From CAUZSM01 sp963582685 (GTDB taxonomy: Archaea; Thermoplasmatota; Poseidoniia; Poseidoniales; Thalassarchaeaceae), in NCBI GenBank assembly GCA_963582685.1, contig CAUZSM010000026.1:1-17188 (forward strand): a DNA stretch of 17,188 nt. The letters run 5' to 3'. Position numbers and translations under genes: made by a program. Positions 7,401 through 14,526 of this stretch are shown one piece after another; within the stretch, counting starts at the first letter, position 1; each line of letters starts with the position of its first letter. The notes under the pieces were generated by a model. It was given only the letters and a program-made list of their open reading frames with translations. It was not told where the DNA came from and searched no databases.

Positions 7401-9489
7401 GGTTAGTTTGGACCCAGGTCAATCGGTGACAAAGAACCTTGAGATTTCAGTCCCCACCACACAGGACCCGGGGACCTTTGCCCTATACCTGAAGGGATGG
7501 TCTACAGGTGAGCCAATCAAGAGTATTGACAAGGGGACCTACGATGTACTTGAGTTGTGGGTGAACGTATCAATTCGCTCAACTGGCAACATAGTTTTCG
7601 AGATTTATGACACCTCTGAGTATGTGATGCCGGGTGAGTGTGCGTCTTACGATATTGATGTCATCAAGCACTTCGCTCCGGGATATCTTGTATTCACTAC
7701 CCCGGGTGCACCCGAGGTACGTCCAGATGGCGTACAAGAGAATGTGTGGCGTTTTGACCACTGGACAGTGAATATTGATTTCACTAATGCTCCGGGAGGT
7801 AATGACGCAGCAATGTCTGAGCCACGATACTGGGCTCAGACTGACCACCCCTACGCAGTTACTGCTGTGGTATGTGCTCCGACCAATGCGAGTGCGGGGC
7901 TCGGTCCTGCTGTGACTGTCAGGGCTCATCTACAGGGTGCTAACCGTGTCTCTGACTCGGTCATCCTCTCTACAAACGTTATTCACGTCTATGGACTTGA
8001 AATGGACTTTGCTCAAACCGAGTTCAATGTGGACCCTGCTCAGACCCTCGTTGTACCTTCGACGGTATTGAACAGCGGCAATGGTCCGGATCGCTATGAT
8101 ATGCGTGTCACTGCGATTCAAGATGCTGATGGCAATAATTTGCTGTGGGATATTGAAGTGCCCCGTGCTCTGCTACAGGAACTGCAGAGAGACGGTGAGC
8201 AGACGGTCGAGATTATCGTCAATGTGCCGGAGCAGATTGTCGCAGGCGACTATGTAATCCAAATCAAGGCATTCAGCGAGGAGTCATATGATGGCACTCG
8301 TGAGCGAGCTGTGGTAGTTTTGCAAATCCATGTGAATGAATTTCACGACATGCAAATCTGGATTGATGAGAGTGTTGAGAGCCAAATCAAGACGACGGCC
8401 CCCGGCCGTACGGTTCGCTATCTGGTCAACGTAACTAACAACGGCAACGTGGCCGACATCCCAACTCTGCACAACCACACTAAGTCTGGTGATCACTGGA
8501 ATACTGTTCCGAGTATGGGCGTGCTGCATGAGTGGAATGTGCGCTTCGCCATGGTTGAAGACTTTGACACTGAATTGCCACGAGAGATTCCGTGTGCGCA
8601 GGTCGCTATTGGTGAAGCCGCACCTGAGAACAATTGTGCCTACCACCTTGGCGACGATGTTTGGACTCTGCCTGAGATGGAAGCGTATGAGACGGTTCAG
8701 GTGATGGTCATTGTTGACATCAGTCCAACAGCACCCCTTGCCAATCGCGAGATAGGCATCAAGGTACTCTCCAGTTACGGTGGCGCACCTTGGGGTGACA
8801 CTGATGAGACAGATGACTGGAGTGATTCATGTTCAATCGATGAGGACAACGATGGTCTGTATGACAATGTGTACCCATGTGATACCAACGAGCAGGTGAT
8901 TCGCATTCGCCTAAGAGCACCCGACCTAGACATCCTCAACGTGCAGCCTGTGCGACTGGAGGCCCCCATTGGCGATATGATTCCGATTAACGTCGAGATC
9001 ATCAATCGCGGCAACGTTCACGCTATTGACATCAACATCATTTTGTGTGAGGATGAAGATGAGGAGTTGGTTGAGGACAATATTTGCTCAGAAGAGAACG
9101 TTGTCTACCGACAGGTGGTTGGCGCATTGATGCCCCCTGATGCCAGCGGATCTGATTCTGAGGATGCAGTTGAAATTACTCTACTGTATCCAGTCAAGGC
9201 AGGTAACCACAAGATTTCGGTTATCGTAGACCCAGGTAATGCAATTGTTGAAGCGAATGAAGACAACAACCACCGCACGCTCAGCGAGAAGTTGGGTAGC
9301 GAGAATGGTTGGGTCGACGTCGCCTTCGAAGTGATGGGTCAATGGTCAGTTCCAGCTATCATCATCCTGCTAACTATCGCCCTGATGGGTGTGGCCGGTC
9401 TAGTGATGAGTTCACGCCGTAAGGAAGCACTCGCCCGCGTTGAGGAACAGTCGAGCATCGTAAATGTCAGCGATGACATGCGGTTCTGA
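4438..9489 (+). CDS. Giant surface protein: beta-propeller with inserted VWA domain, Ig-like modules and C-terminal membrane anchor
   Basis: This 1683-residue exported protein opens with a Sec signal peptide (MNRTRGSITMVLLLVMS, cleavage probably after AQA, residue 30). Seven repeats of the type D-S-x-D-N-x-H-hydrophobic-x-W begin near residues 57, 107, 170, 233, 598, 683 and 763; most are followed by a YYTMLDP-like strand. They suggest a seven-bladed sialidase-like propeller. After the conserved strand of repeat 4 a VWA-like domain is inserted (about 250-530) with the metal-site motif DTSGSM (Asp257, Ser259, Ser261), a later PVSDEGPYGG, and six cysteines. Residues 798-1630 contain about six Ig-like modules with NEW3/CARDB signatures (TNTGNVHDVF, TNNGNVADI, INRGNVHAID) and one Ca-type loop, DEDNDGLYD. 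One TM helix (about 1636-1659) and a 25-residue cytoplasmic tail beginning SSRRKEA end the protein. Many NxS/T sequons suggest N-glycosylation. Adhesion or ligand binding is inferred; no enzymatic residues are seen. Confidence 0.88.
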   Translation: MNRTRGSITMVLLLVMSTLISVYTPPTAQAATVVITEAVQVVDGGAMNERMASMVSDSEGNIHFVWSRNTQHLYYTMLDPRAQTLIDATQISNPGSHRSWHPDIDIDSEDRIHVVWTDKASQHAIKYTMLDPSLDDQDGSPSDDNTITIIDDKLVSQRQQDRDWPAIAVDSKDNVHLVWEDAFDALDKYFQQPQIYYKFFEIDMVTREALVAIDDTLLTPIIGHKGHPDIAVDADDLVQVVWDDTRGGKVEFAAPIDTSGSMYSEWADMCTVFYGGSWSSGGYFIGIKPMLEEANITVYETLYALSGNWPSASTTGSCQAPYQTGGSGGNVRPTALGLVPGDDSGGIRALTEVVYDGSAVNLPQDGGYYSEFWGPGTNWLCLSWQDTNDMVPGNPPTLKDHKWNPNATKIAMPVSDEGPYGGDPAQQANDILSINEAHDACVRAGIIPVPMYGSSWGGNNQVSSHMKDLAQCPNGQVNMNPRLCPGSTIRNTDAGGQVYAFPASGSNQMQTLVEAMVFLATNNSREIFMTVLDPYAKINNPAPGWAYGDHGTTVWGSTYTEDLGPSMDESGYGHLVVVNDTRVTLDDAFSLHPSIAIDNSGDTHITWMDTRDYGFDKDDPYEVYYTRLRLRGVAEWDGVSGGLPAFGIKKIVDARISYVEGAANVNPQNPWSASSYMPVVLADSQDNIHITWLENSNITQGEAIMYTRLNHTNDQPDWPLNTIASAVLDPWEATSVTKWNSDKLGPNSGRNPELSQPPAFANDLGSGAHVAWSDTDRCGDGSNNGAYTLCYTHILTGQVDVMLEDDETYYHVIEPGEQTIYNLTVNNTTPGPVELVADTYSVNISGVPLNWSANLFFAENHTAIFPETPIYLKGGESVRIYLRVRAPSIYQANEDQLAQITVSAMSYKDPAIRSDRLTLTLMDVKHGIQLDTSHYQSDVEQGQTAIFSITITNTGNVHDVFAFYDPTTLQGQQEWLLPFGWQVNFPLTVSLDPGQSVTKNLEISVPTTQDPGTFALYLKGWSTGEPIKSIDKGTYDVLELWVNVSIRSTGNIVFEIYDTSEYVMPGECASYDIDVIKHFAPGYLVFTTPGAPEVRPDGVQENVWRFDHWTVNIDFTNAPGGNDAAMSEPRYWAQTDHPYAVTAVVCAPTNASAGLGPAVTVRAHLQGANRVSDSVILSTNVIHVYGLEMDFAQTEFNVDPAQTLVVPSTVLNSGNGPDRYDMRVTAIQDADGNNLLWDIEVPRALLQELQRDGEQTVEIIVNVPEQIVAGDYVIQIKAFSEESYDGTRERAVVVLQIHVNEFHDMQIWIDESVESQIKTTAPGRTVRYLVNVTNNGNVADIPTLHNHTKSGDHWNTVPSMGVLHEWNVRFAMVEDFDTELPREIPCAQVAIGEAAPENNCAYHLGDDVWTLPEMEAYETVQVMVIVDISPTAPLANREIGIKVLSSYGGAPWGDTDETDDWSDSCSIDEDNDGLYDNVYPCDTNEQVIRIRLRAPDLDILNVQPVRLEAPIGDMIPINVEIINRGNVHAIDINIILCEDEDEELVEDNICSEENVVYRQVVGALMPPDASGSDSEDAVEITLLYPVKAGNHKISVIVDPGNAIVEANEDNNHRTLSEKLGSENGWVDVAFEVMGQWSVPAIIILLTIALMGVAGLVMSSRRKEALARVEEQSSIVNVSDDMRF

Positions 9490-9490
9490 T

Positions 9491-10234
9491 TCAATCCCGG
9501 ATAACCCACCAGGGGAGGGGAGTCCCCTCCCGCGCAGCGATAACGTGACCACGTCGTACGCCGACCTCGCGCATCATCATCAAGCGGAGCGTGTCCATCA
9601 TTTCCTCTGCGTCGGTAGTCTGAATGCGCATATCACGTGAGAATTGGTCCAAATCCAATGGCCTCGTTGGAGCCTCAAGGAGGGCGAAAGCGAGTTGCCT
9701 CTCGTGGTATTCCACGATATCGTCGTCTACCGTCTTGCTGACTTTGGACATAACCTGCTGATGCAGTGCAATCAATGCGTCTCTTTCTGAGTCGAGCCTC
9801 TCAAGTTGTTGAGTGAGGTCCTCAAGCAGTTCCATAGCCTCGGACATTGGCAGTCGCCGACGAGTCCCCATTGTTTCGACAATTGACAATGCTTCCTTGG
9901 GAAGACGACTGGAAAGACGGACAGGGCCACCCATTGGTAATTGACGATGTGCACATCTGAATAAATCAGGACCAAGGTCGATACGTAGAGAAAATGACTG
10001 CTGTACAGAGTAGAGTTTCTTTGGAGGACCCCCCTTTTCGCTTGGTACGGTCTCACAAGTGACGAATCCAGCAGCCTGCAGCACCTTGAGGTGCTTCATC
10101 ACGGCTTGTTGCGATACATCGACTAATTCGGACAACTGTAAGGGATAATGCTGTTCTCTGACCAGATGCTCTAGAATGGTTCTGCGCGTGGCGTTCTCAA
10201 GTACCGAGAGTGCGGTATTGAAGTCAGCGACCAC
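9491..10234 (-). CDS. ArsR-like winged-helix transcriptional regulator
   Basis: The 247-residue product begins with a winged helix-turn-helix (about residues 5-80): ALSVLENATRRTILEHL, then LSELVDVSQQAVMKHLKVL as helix-turn-helix and recognition helix, then a wing with GGPPKKLYSV. This is the pattern of archaeal ArsR-type regulators. A central helix-rich segment (130-168, MELLEDLTQQLERLDSE) looks like a dimerising coiled coil. The C-terminal part (173-235) could be a second small helical or winged domain. No metal-binding cysteine cluster of classical ArsR is visible (only two scattered Cys), so a metal sensor role is unlikely. The start is GTG 10232-10234, with no Shine-Dalgarno site, and a perfect inverted repeat lies 9 bases before it, suggesting autoregulation. 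It is 54 bases downstream of the two-TM protein gene and its stop is one base from the stop of the convergent surface protein gene. Confidence 0.85.
   Translation of the reverse strand: MVADFNTALSVLENATRRTILEHLVREQHYPLQLSELVDVSQQAVMKHLKVLQAAGFVTCETVPSEKGGPPKKLYSVQQSFSLRIDLGPDLFRCAHRQLPMGGPVRLSSRLPKEALSIVETMGTRRRLPMSEAMELLEDLTQQLERLDSERDALIALHQQVMSKVSKTVDDDIVEYHERQLAFALLEAPTRPLDLDQFSRDMRIQTTDAEEMMDTLRLMMMREVGVRRGHVIAAREGTPLPWWVIRD
9513..9531. other. Perfect GC-rich hairpin at the convergent gene junction
   Basis: GGGAGGGG (9513-9520) and CCCCTCCC (9524-9531) form a perfect 8-bp stem with a 3-base loop. It lies 23 bases past the stop of the plus-strand surface protein and inside the last codons of the regulator on the minus strand. 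It could fold in either transcript. No T-run follows on either side, so classical archaeal intrinsic termination is not shown. Confidence 0.5.
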
Positions 10235-10243
10235 TCTACAACC

Positions 10244-10265
10244 CAGTGTTACCTACCGCACACTG
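10244..10265. promoter_or_regulatory. Candidate operator (inverted repeat) before the ArsR-like gene
   Basis: CAGTGT (10244-10249) and ACACTG (10260-10265) are perfect 6-bp inverted arms separated by 10 bases. The site lies in the 54-base gap before the regulator, 9 bases from its GTG start. An AT-rich stretch (TATTGAAAAG on the minus strand) just upstream could be the core promoter, which would place the repeat over the transcription start. Geometry fits a winged-helix dimer that represses its own gene; binding is inferred only. Confidence 0.4.
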
Positions 10266-10288
10266 TCTTTTCAATACTTGCAGGGCTT

Positions 10289-11152
10289 TCAGCCTTCATC
10301 CCACGAACGCCAACCCCGTTGCTCTTCGGGGGGCTCCTCTTCGGTTGGTGGTGCTGAAACCTCGTTGGTAGTTGCATCCATCAAGTCGTCAACGACTATA
10401 CCCACAGCTGCCTTTTCAGCGGTATATTCTGGGCTATCTGCGAAAGGTGGCGCCACCCCCGTGCTCTCCGGCATTGAAAGGTCCAATTCCTCTCCACCAT
10501 GCATGGCTGCCCAAACTTGGTCTGTGGTTGGGATGCGGACTTTACCTTCCTCCGCCGCACCGAAAGATATCTCTTCACCAGATGCAGACGTCATCACCAC
10601 TTGACCCGCCGCCTTTGCCCGCTTTGAGGTCCAGATGAATATACCCGCCATTGGTATCATCGCGATTCCGAGGAATAGGATGCAGCATCCGGCCTGTAAA
10701 ATGTAGATAGAGGAATTGATACCGCCAAAATCCGAGTCATTAACCAACCAAATGACATCATCATGCTCAGCATTGTTAGCAATGGTGTAATTGCCGCTTT
10801 CTGCAGGTAAATAAACGCCTACTGCAACGTATACTGTACCATTATCACCCTGACGTGGTCCATTGAGAAAAGTTGGCTTATTACGGTCAAGTTCCACGCC
10901 TTCAGAATCAGTAATAGAATGGTTCCCCCCGTCTGTGTTGCTGGTGCCGTCAACACGGAAAGTGGAGTATTGATATCCACCAATCAGTGATACCTCGGTA
11001 GTTTCTCCTCCGTTGAGTTGAGTCATGTTACGTTGGGTTGGGTCTAGGGCAGCCTCAAAGGTACTCCAAGTAGAAGCCATTGCAATCGCACCGCCAATGA
11101 TGGCTATTGCAGCGAAAATAAGCAGCCACTTCGGCAGGGTCGGAATACTCAC
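10289..11152 (-). CDS. Two-TM membrane protein of unknown function with acidic cytoplasmic tail
   Basis: I do not recognise a family. The 287-residue product has a first TM helix (about residues 8-27, WLLIFAAIAIIGGAIAM), a polar middle part (28-148) with several NxS/T sequons (NMT, NHS, NGT, NYT) consistent with an exterior glycosylated domain, and a second TM helix (about 150-175, ILQAGCCILFLGIAMI). A 110-residue hydrophilic tail follows, rich in Glu, Ala and Pro, ending EEQRGWRSWDEG. Basic SKRAK after TM2 fits a cytoplasmic tail. The tail includes IPTTDQVWAAMHGGEELDL, which might be a short binding segment. Start is GTG 11150-11152 with GGGAG 4 bases before it. It lies 45 bases after topoisomerase VI subunit A on the same strand, so it is probably in the same operon, yet nothing in the sequence links it to DNA topology. 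Confidence 0.8.
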   Translation of the reverse strand: MSIPTLPKWLLIFAAIAIIGGAIAMASTWSTFEAALDPTQRNMTQLNGGETTEVSLIGGYQYSTFRVDGTSNTDGGNHSITDSEGVELDRNKPTFLNGPRQGDNGTVYVAVGVYLPAESGNYTIANNAEHDDVIWLVNDSDFGGINSSIYILQAGCCILFLGIAMIPMAGIFIWTSKRAKAAGQVVMTSASGEEISFGAAEEGKVRIPTTDQVWAAMHGGEELDLSMPESTGVAPPFADSPEYTAEKAAVGIVVDDLMDATTNEVSAPPTEEEPPEEQRGWRSWDEG

Positions 11153-11156
11153 ACTA

Positions 11157-11161
11157 CTCCC
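11157..11161 (-). promoter_or_regulatory. Ribosome binding site for the two-TM membrane protein
   Basis: On the minus strand GGGAG lies 4 bases before GTG 11150-11152. It is the main support for using this GTG start. Confidence 0.45.
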
Positions 11162-11197
11162 TCGCAGTTCGATTCATCGGCTTTCGCCTTAGCAGTT

Positions 11198-12298
11198 TCA
11201 CCCGAGGCCGATTTCTCCCAATTTCTCAGGGAGGTATGTTTCCGTGACATAATCTAAGCCATATTTAGCCAAAGATTGCTGCTCGGCTTTCTTTCCTGTC
11301 TGCAGCATCATATTGATTTGGTCTTGCCACCAACTGTCAGCGAATCGGGGATCAGATAATTCTGCCTTCAGCGCCTCAATATCCTTGCTTGACAACTTAT
11401 CAGAAGGAAGGTCGTAGGCTTCAATATCATCAGCAGTAATGCCGAGGTATATCGCACTCGGTGTAGCCAGATACTCAGAGATATGCGCTGTTTTGATTGC
11501 TCCATACGCAATCGAGGCAAAGATGCGGAACGACCACGGGTCTCCGTCGAGGAAGACGACAAGGGGCAGATTCCACTCCTCGTTCATTCGCTTGAGGATG
11601 CGTCTGGTACTGCGCGCAGGTTGTCCTTTCAGGTGCAACAATGCGCATCTGAATTCCTCATCGAAGCCGTTTTCGACCAATCTGTCGAACATTCCACCGG
11701 TTTCGATGGCCATGATGAAGTCTACATCGTGTTCAACCAGTTGGATTTTCTCGGTTTCTACGTTGTACGGAACGCCATAGCCGGAGTCACCCACATCATC
11801 GCGCGCATTGATGCGCATCCACTCACCGCGGCGATTTCTTTCGTTGAGGGTAACATTCCCGATGATTCGTGAACCATCTTCTTCAGGTCGGAGTTTGAAG
11901 TCCTCTCGAAGACATCTAGTGACGATTTCAAGGTCCTCAGCGAGGTTGTTACTATCATTCTGTGACCCGAACTTACCGTTACCCCAGCCCTCTGAAATGT
12001 AGTACATTTCACGAAGCGTCGACGACTTGCCAGCTTCGATCATTTCCTCAATGAATTCAATGATGTGTAATGCACGAAGCAACTGGCGAGCCGAACCGAG
12101 TGAGGAAGCATCACGCACAGAGCGTTTCTTGCCATATTTGTAAACGCCTAATCTTTCATCGAAGGTAATATTCTTCTTGGTTCGAACTGGTAATGTCATT
12201 GTCGGCGCTTCGCCCTTGGTTAATCGGATATACATCTCCCGCGCCACACCGTGGAGGCTATCCACGACCTGCTCTCTATTCTTGCGCGCTGCAGTCAT
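11198..12298 (-). CDS. top6A: DNA topoisomerase VI subunit A (Spo11-like)
   Basis: The 366-residue product matches the usual length of archaeal Top6A, the DNA-cleaving subunit of the type IIB topoisomerase that relaxes and decatenates DNA as an A2B2 tetramer. The 5Y-CAP domain holds TLREMYYISEGW (residues 94-105), in which Tyr100 is the likely catalytic tyrosine by analogy with Spo11 Tyr135. The TOPRIM domain shows IETGGMFDRL with Glu199 and VVFLDGDPWSF with Asp251 and Asp253, the expected metal-binding set. SAIYLGITADDIEAYDLP near 281-298 is also typical of the family. The ATG overlaps the stop of the B-subunit gene by 4 bases (ATGA), with a purine-rich GGGGGTGG a few bases upstream, so translation is probably coupled to give balanced subunits. 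All key residues are present and the enzyme should be active. Confidence 0.97.
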   Translation of the reverse strand: MTAARKNREQVVDSLHGVAREMYIRLTKGEAPTMTLPVRTKKNITFDERLGVYKYGKKRSVRDASSLGSARQLLRALHIIEFIEEMIEAGKSSTLREMYYISEGWGNGKFGSQNDSNNLAEDLEIVTRCLREDFKLRPEEDGSRIIGNVTLNERNRRGEWMRINARDDVGDSGYGVPYNVETEKIQLVEHDVDFIMAIETGGMFDRLVENGFDEEFRCALLHLKGQPARSTRRILKRMNEEWNLPLVVFLDGDPWSFRIFASIAYGAIKTAHISEYLATPSAIYLGITADDIEAYDLPSDKLSSKDIEALKAELSDPRFADSWWQDQINMMLQTGKKAEQQSLAKYGLDYVTETYLPEKLGEIGLG

Positions 12299-14397
12299 TC
12301 AGCCACCCCCTCTTCACTTCCCATCCACTGAGTAATATCGCTGGGGTCAGTAGGTCTTGCCACTTCTTCGGCGGCATCGACGACATCTTCAGCCGACTCC
12401 TCCGTCTGCAACGATGACTGTTCGCTGTTTTCTTCAGCACCAGTAACTTCCACTTCACGGACGATACCCACGTCTTCCTCTCGTTTCATCTCGGCAAGGA
12501 TTGCTTCATCAAGTTTGGTTGCCCCTATGATATCACCCGCACCTCGGAAGAATAGATCTAATTCATTCCAATCTCCTTTACCAAGGCCATCTACGGTAAA
12601 CGAAATGACCGTGCTTTCGCCTGGTTCGATGGTTTCAAGTTTCCATGCCCACAGCCCCTTCGCCTCTCGACGGCCACCTCGGTGATTCTCGGCAATTTCG
12701 ACACCCTCCTTCTCGGGCCATGTGCAGAGAATGGTGTATGCGCGCGGCCGAGCAGTGTAGTTGAACACAGTAATATTCACCCGAGTGGTTTTGCTCTCAG
12801 CATCCCAAACCAGTTCTTCTTCACTGAAAACCGCATTCATTATTTTGGTAATCACTGGAGAGAGTTCCACTGGCTGTTCTTTGAGAATTTCAATGATTTT
12901 GTCATGGATTTCAGGTAGGATGACGTTGACCAACTCAAATTTTTCCTGTGCCTTCTTCTTTTGAGCAGATTTCTTCAGATGGTTACGCAGCCCTCTGCCG
13001 ACTTCAAGCATGGCTAGGCGAATTTCCTCAAAAACGACCTCATTGTCCGCCAGCGCTTCTTTTGCTTCGCTGGTGAAGAACACATTTGTACTCGCGAGGT
13101 GAATCAACACCGCGGCAGGCCCCTTCGGAATGCCACGAGCACCAGGGTGGTCCAGCCCATATTGTTTCCAATCGACACTCTCCAGTGCCTTGGTCAACAG
13201 GCAACCGCCCTGTTGATACATCAGCGGCACACGATTGGCGAATCGTAGTACCTGTATTGGCTGGTCAGCGAGCAAGTCCCCACCGAAAATCAGCCCCACC
13301 TCAATTTGGAATGGATTGCCTTGACTGACTTTTGGTGGCCGGGTGACTGTTGAGACAAATCTGGAATCTATTGCTTTTGACAGCCCCTTCTTGATTAGAA
13401 GATCCTCTATTGGGGAGAGACAATCCGTTGGGGGCGGCAAGATGCGAGTTTCTTTCAGTGCATTGAGCAGGGCGTTGGCTGCCTCTGCCTTCAAACCGCG
13501 TGGTTTCCTATTTTCATCTAGCCCGGCCCTGTTGCATGCTTCGCGCGCAGCACGCATCGAGACCCCAGAGAAATTATTGCGCAGGAACGAGGTCAGTTTT
13601 CGCTCATCACTCGCGCGCAAGAAGCGTTGGAGAGAACCGATTTCCAGTCCATGTGGGTGCGGTTTAATTTCCGTGACTGGGTGGGGGAGAGTTTCAGTGA
13701 CACGGGGCCAATTACCCTCATCGATTACAGTTCCATCCTCGTCGATTACCTTGAATGAGATCGATGCGTGTGGATTGACGATGCTCGCCATTTTGAGATA
13801 TTGATACACGCTTTGCTTACCGCGTTGGTACTTCGCTTTCATTCGAGCCTCAATTTTCACACCATGCTCAATCGCAACCATTGTTTCCTCATCGACCCAA
13901 TGAACTCGCTGCTGGTTGCTCTTAATGGCCCGATTTTTCTTAGTGTCAAGACCGATATCGACACTGACTGCGGTCGCTTCACTCGCTATTTTGGAGATGA
14001 TTCTCGTTGGCTTCCCTGTAGTCAATTGACTATACATTACCACGCCAGTGATGCCGATCCCCTGTTGTCCTCTGGTTTGCCGAATAGTATGGAATCTTGA
14101 ACCAAATAGAAGCGAGCCAAACACCTTGTCGATTTTATCGGGCGGAATACCCGGGCCATTGTCTTGGCTAATCATCATCAATTCGTCTTTTCTGCCCTGT
14201 AGTTTTCTGATTTCGATGGTAATATCTGGTAGGATGCGATGTTCTTCGCAGGCGTCAAGGGAATTATCAACAGATTCCTTGACAGCAGTGATGATTGAAC
14301 GGGACAGGGTATCGAATCCAAGGAAGTGCTTGTTTTTCTCAAAAAACTCACTGATGCTAGCTTGCTGCATCCGACTTCCTGTTGTTTGATGTGCCAT
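12295..14397 (-). CDS. top6B: DNA topoisomerase VI subunit B with acidic C-terminal tail
   Basis: The 700-residue ATPase subunit of topoisomerase VI dimerises on ATP binding and drives strand passage. The GHKL domain shows the N-box AVKESVDNSLDACEE (Glu41, Asn45), QDNGPGIPPDKI with Asp79, and RGQQGIGITG (109-118). A helix-two-turns-helix region lies at about 235-310. The transducer domain includes VLRFANRVPLMYQQG and ALESVDWKQYGLDH (about 380-425). A C-terminal Ig-like domain (about 540-635) is present, as in methanogen enzymes. After it come about 60 acidic, low-complexity residues ending DPSDITQWMGSEEGVAE, an extension not in the folded core and probably disordered. The gene is first in the top6B-top6A pair and is preceded by a 129-base gap with a TATA-like palindrome. 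The start at ATG 14395-14397 lacks a Shine-Dalgarno site. Confidence 0.97.
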   Translation of the reverse strand: MAHQTTGSRMQQASISEFFEKNKHFLGFDTLSRSIITAVKESVDNSLDACEEHRILPDITIEIRKLQGRKDELMMISQDNGPGIPPDKIDKVFGSLLFGSRFHTIRQTRGQQGIGITGVVMYSQLTTGKPTRIISKIASEATAVSVDIGLDTKKNRAIKSNQQRVHWVDEETMVAIEHGVKIEARMKAKYQRGKQSVYQYLKMASIVNPHASISFKVIDEDGTVIDEGNWPRVTETLPHPVTEIKPHPHGLEIGSLQRFLRASDERKLTSFLRNNFSGVSMRAAREACNRAGLDENRKPRGLKAEAANALLNALKETRILPPPTDCLSPIEDLLIKKGLSKAIDSRFVSTVTRPPKVSQGNPFQIEVGLIFGGDLLADQPIQVLRFANRVPLMYQQGGCLLTKALESVDWKQYGLDHPGARGIPKGPAAVLIHLASTNVFFTSEAKEALADNEVVFEEIRLAMLEVGRGLRNHLKKSAQKKKAQEKFELVNVILPEIHDKIIEILKEQPVELSPVITKIMNAVFSEEELVWDAESKTTRVNITVFNYTARPRAYTILCTWPEKEGVEIAENHRGGRREAKGLWAWKLETIEPGESTVISFTVDGLGKGDWNELDLFFRGAGDIIGATKLDEAILAEMKREEDVGIVREVEVTGAEENSEQSSLQTEESAEDVVDAAEEVARPTDPSDITQWMGSEEGVAE

Positions 14398-14526
14398 CTG
14401 TGATTCGCCCTACAACCCCGGGTCCTCCCTCCAGCCTAATGCGGAGGGGCCAGCAAGCCGTAATCAGACCTAGTAGGTTGACGGTGTATAAGCGTCAAGG
14501 CTTTTGAGGCATCATAGGCAGTAGGT
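14398..14526 (-). promoter_or_regulatory. Intergenic region before topoisomerase VI genes (probable promoter)
   Basis: This 129-base gap is the longest on the minus strand. It holds a TATA-like element (CTTATACAC on the minus strand, about 14485-14493) inside an inverted repeat, and a second imperfect stem, CCCTCC (14427-14432) with GGAGGG (14443-14448), closer to the gene. If the TATA-like element is used, the top6B mRNA would carry a leader of roughly 60 bases. The promoter role is inferred from position. Confidence 0.4.
14478..14498. promoter_or_regulatory. Inverted repeat around a TATA-like element before top6B
   Basis: TTGACG (14478-14483) and CGTCAA (14493-14498) are perfect inverted arms with a 9-base spacer containing GTATA. 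Such a layout could be an operator overlapping the core promoter, or a short hairpin ending the upstream transcript. Sequence alone does not decide. Confidence 0.35.
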
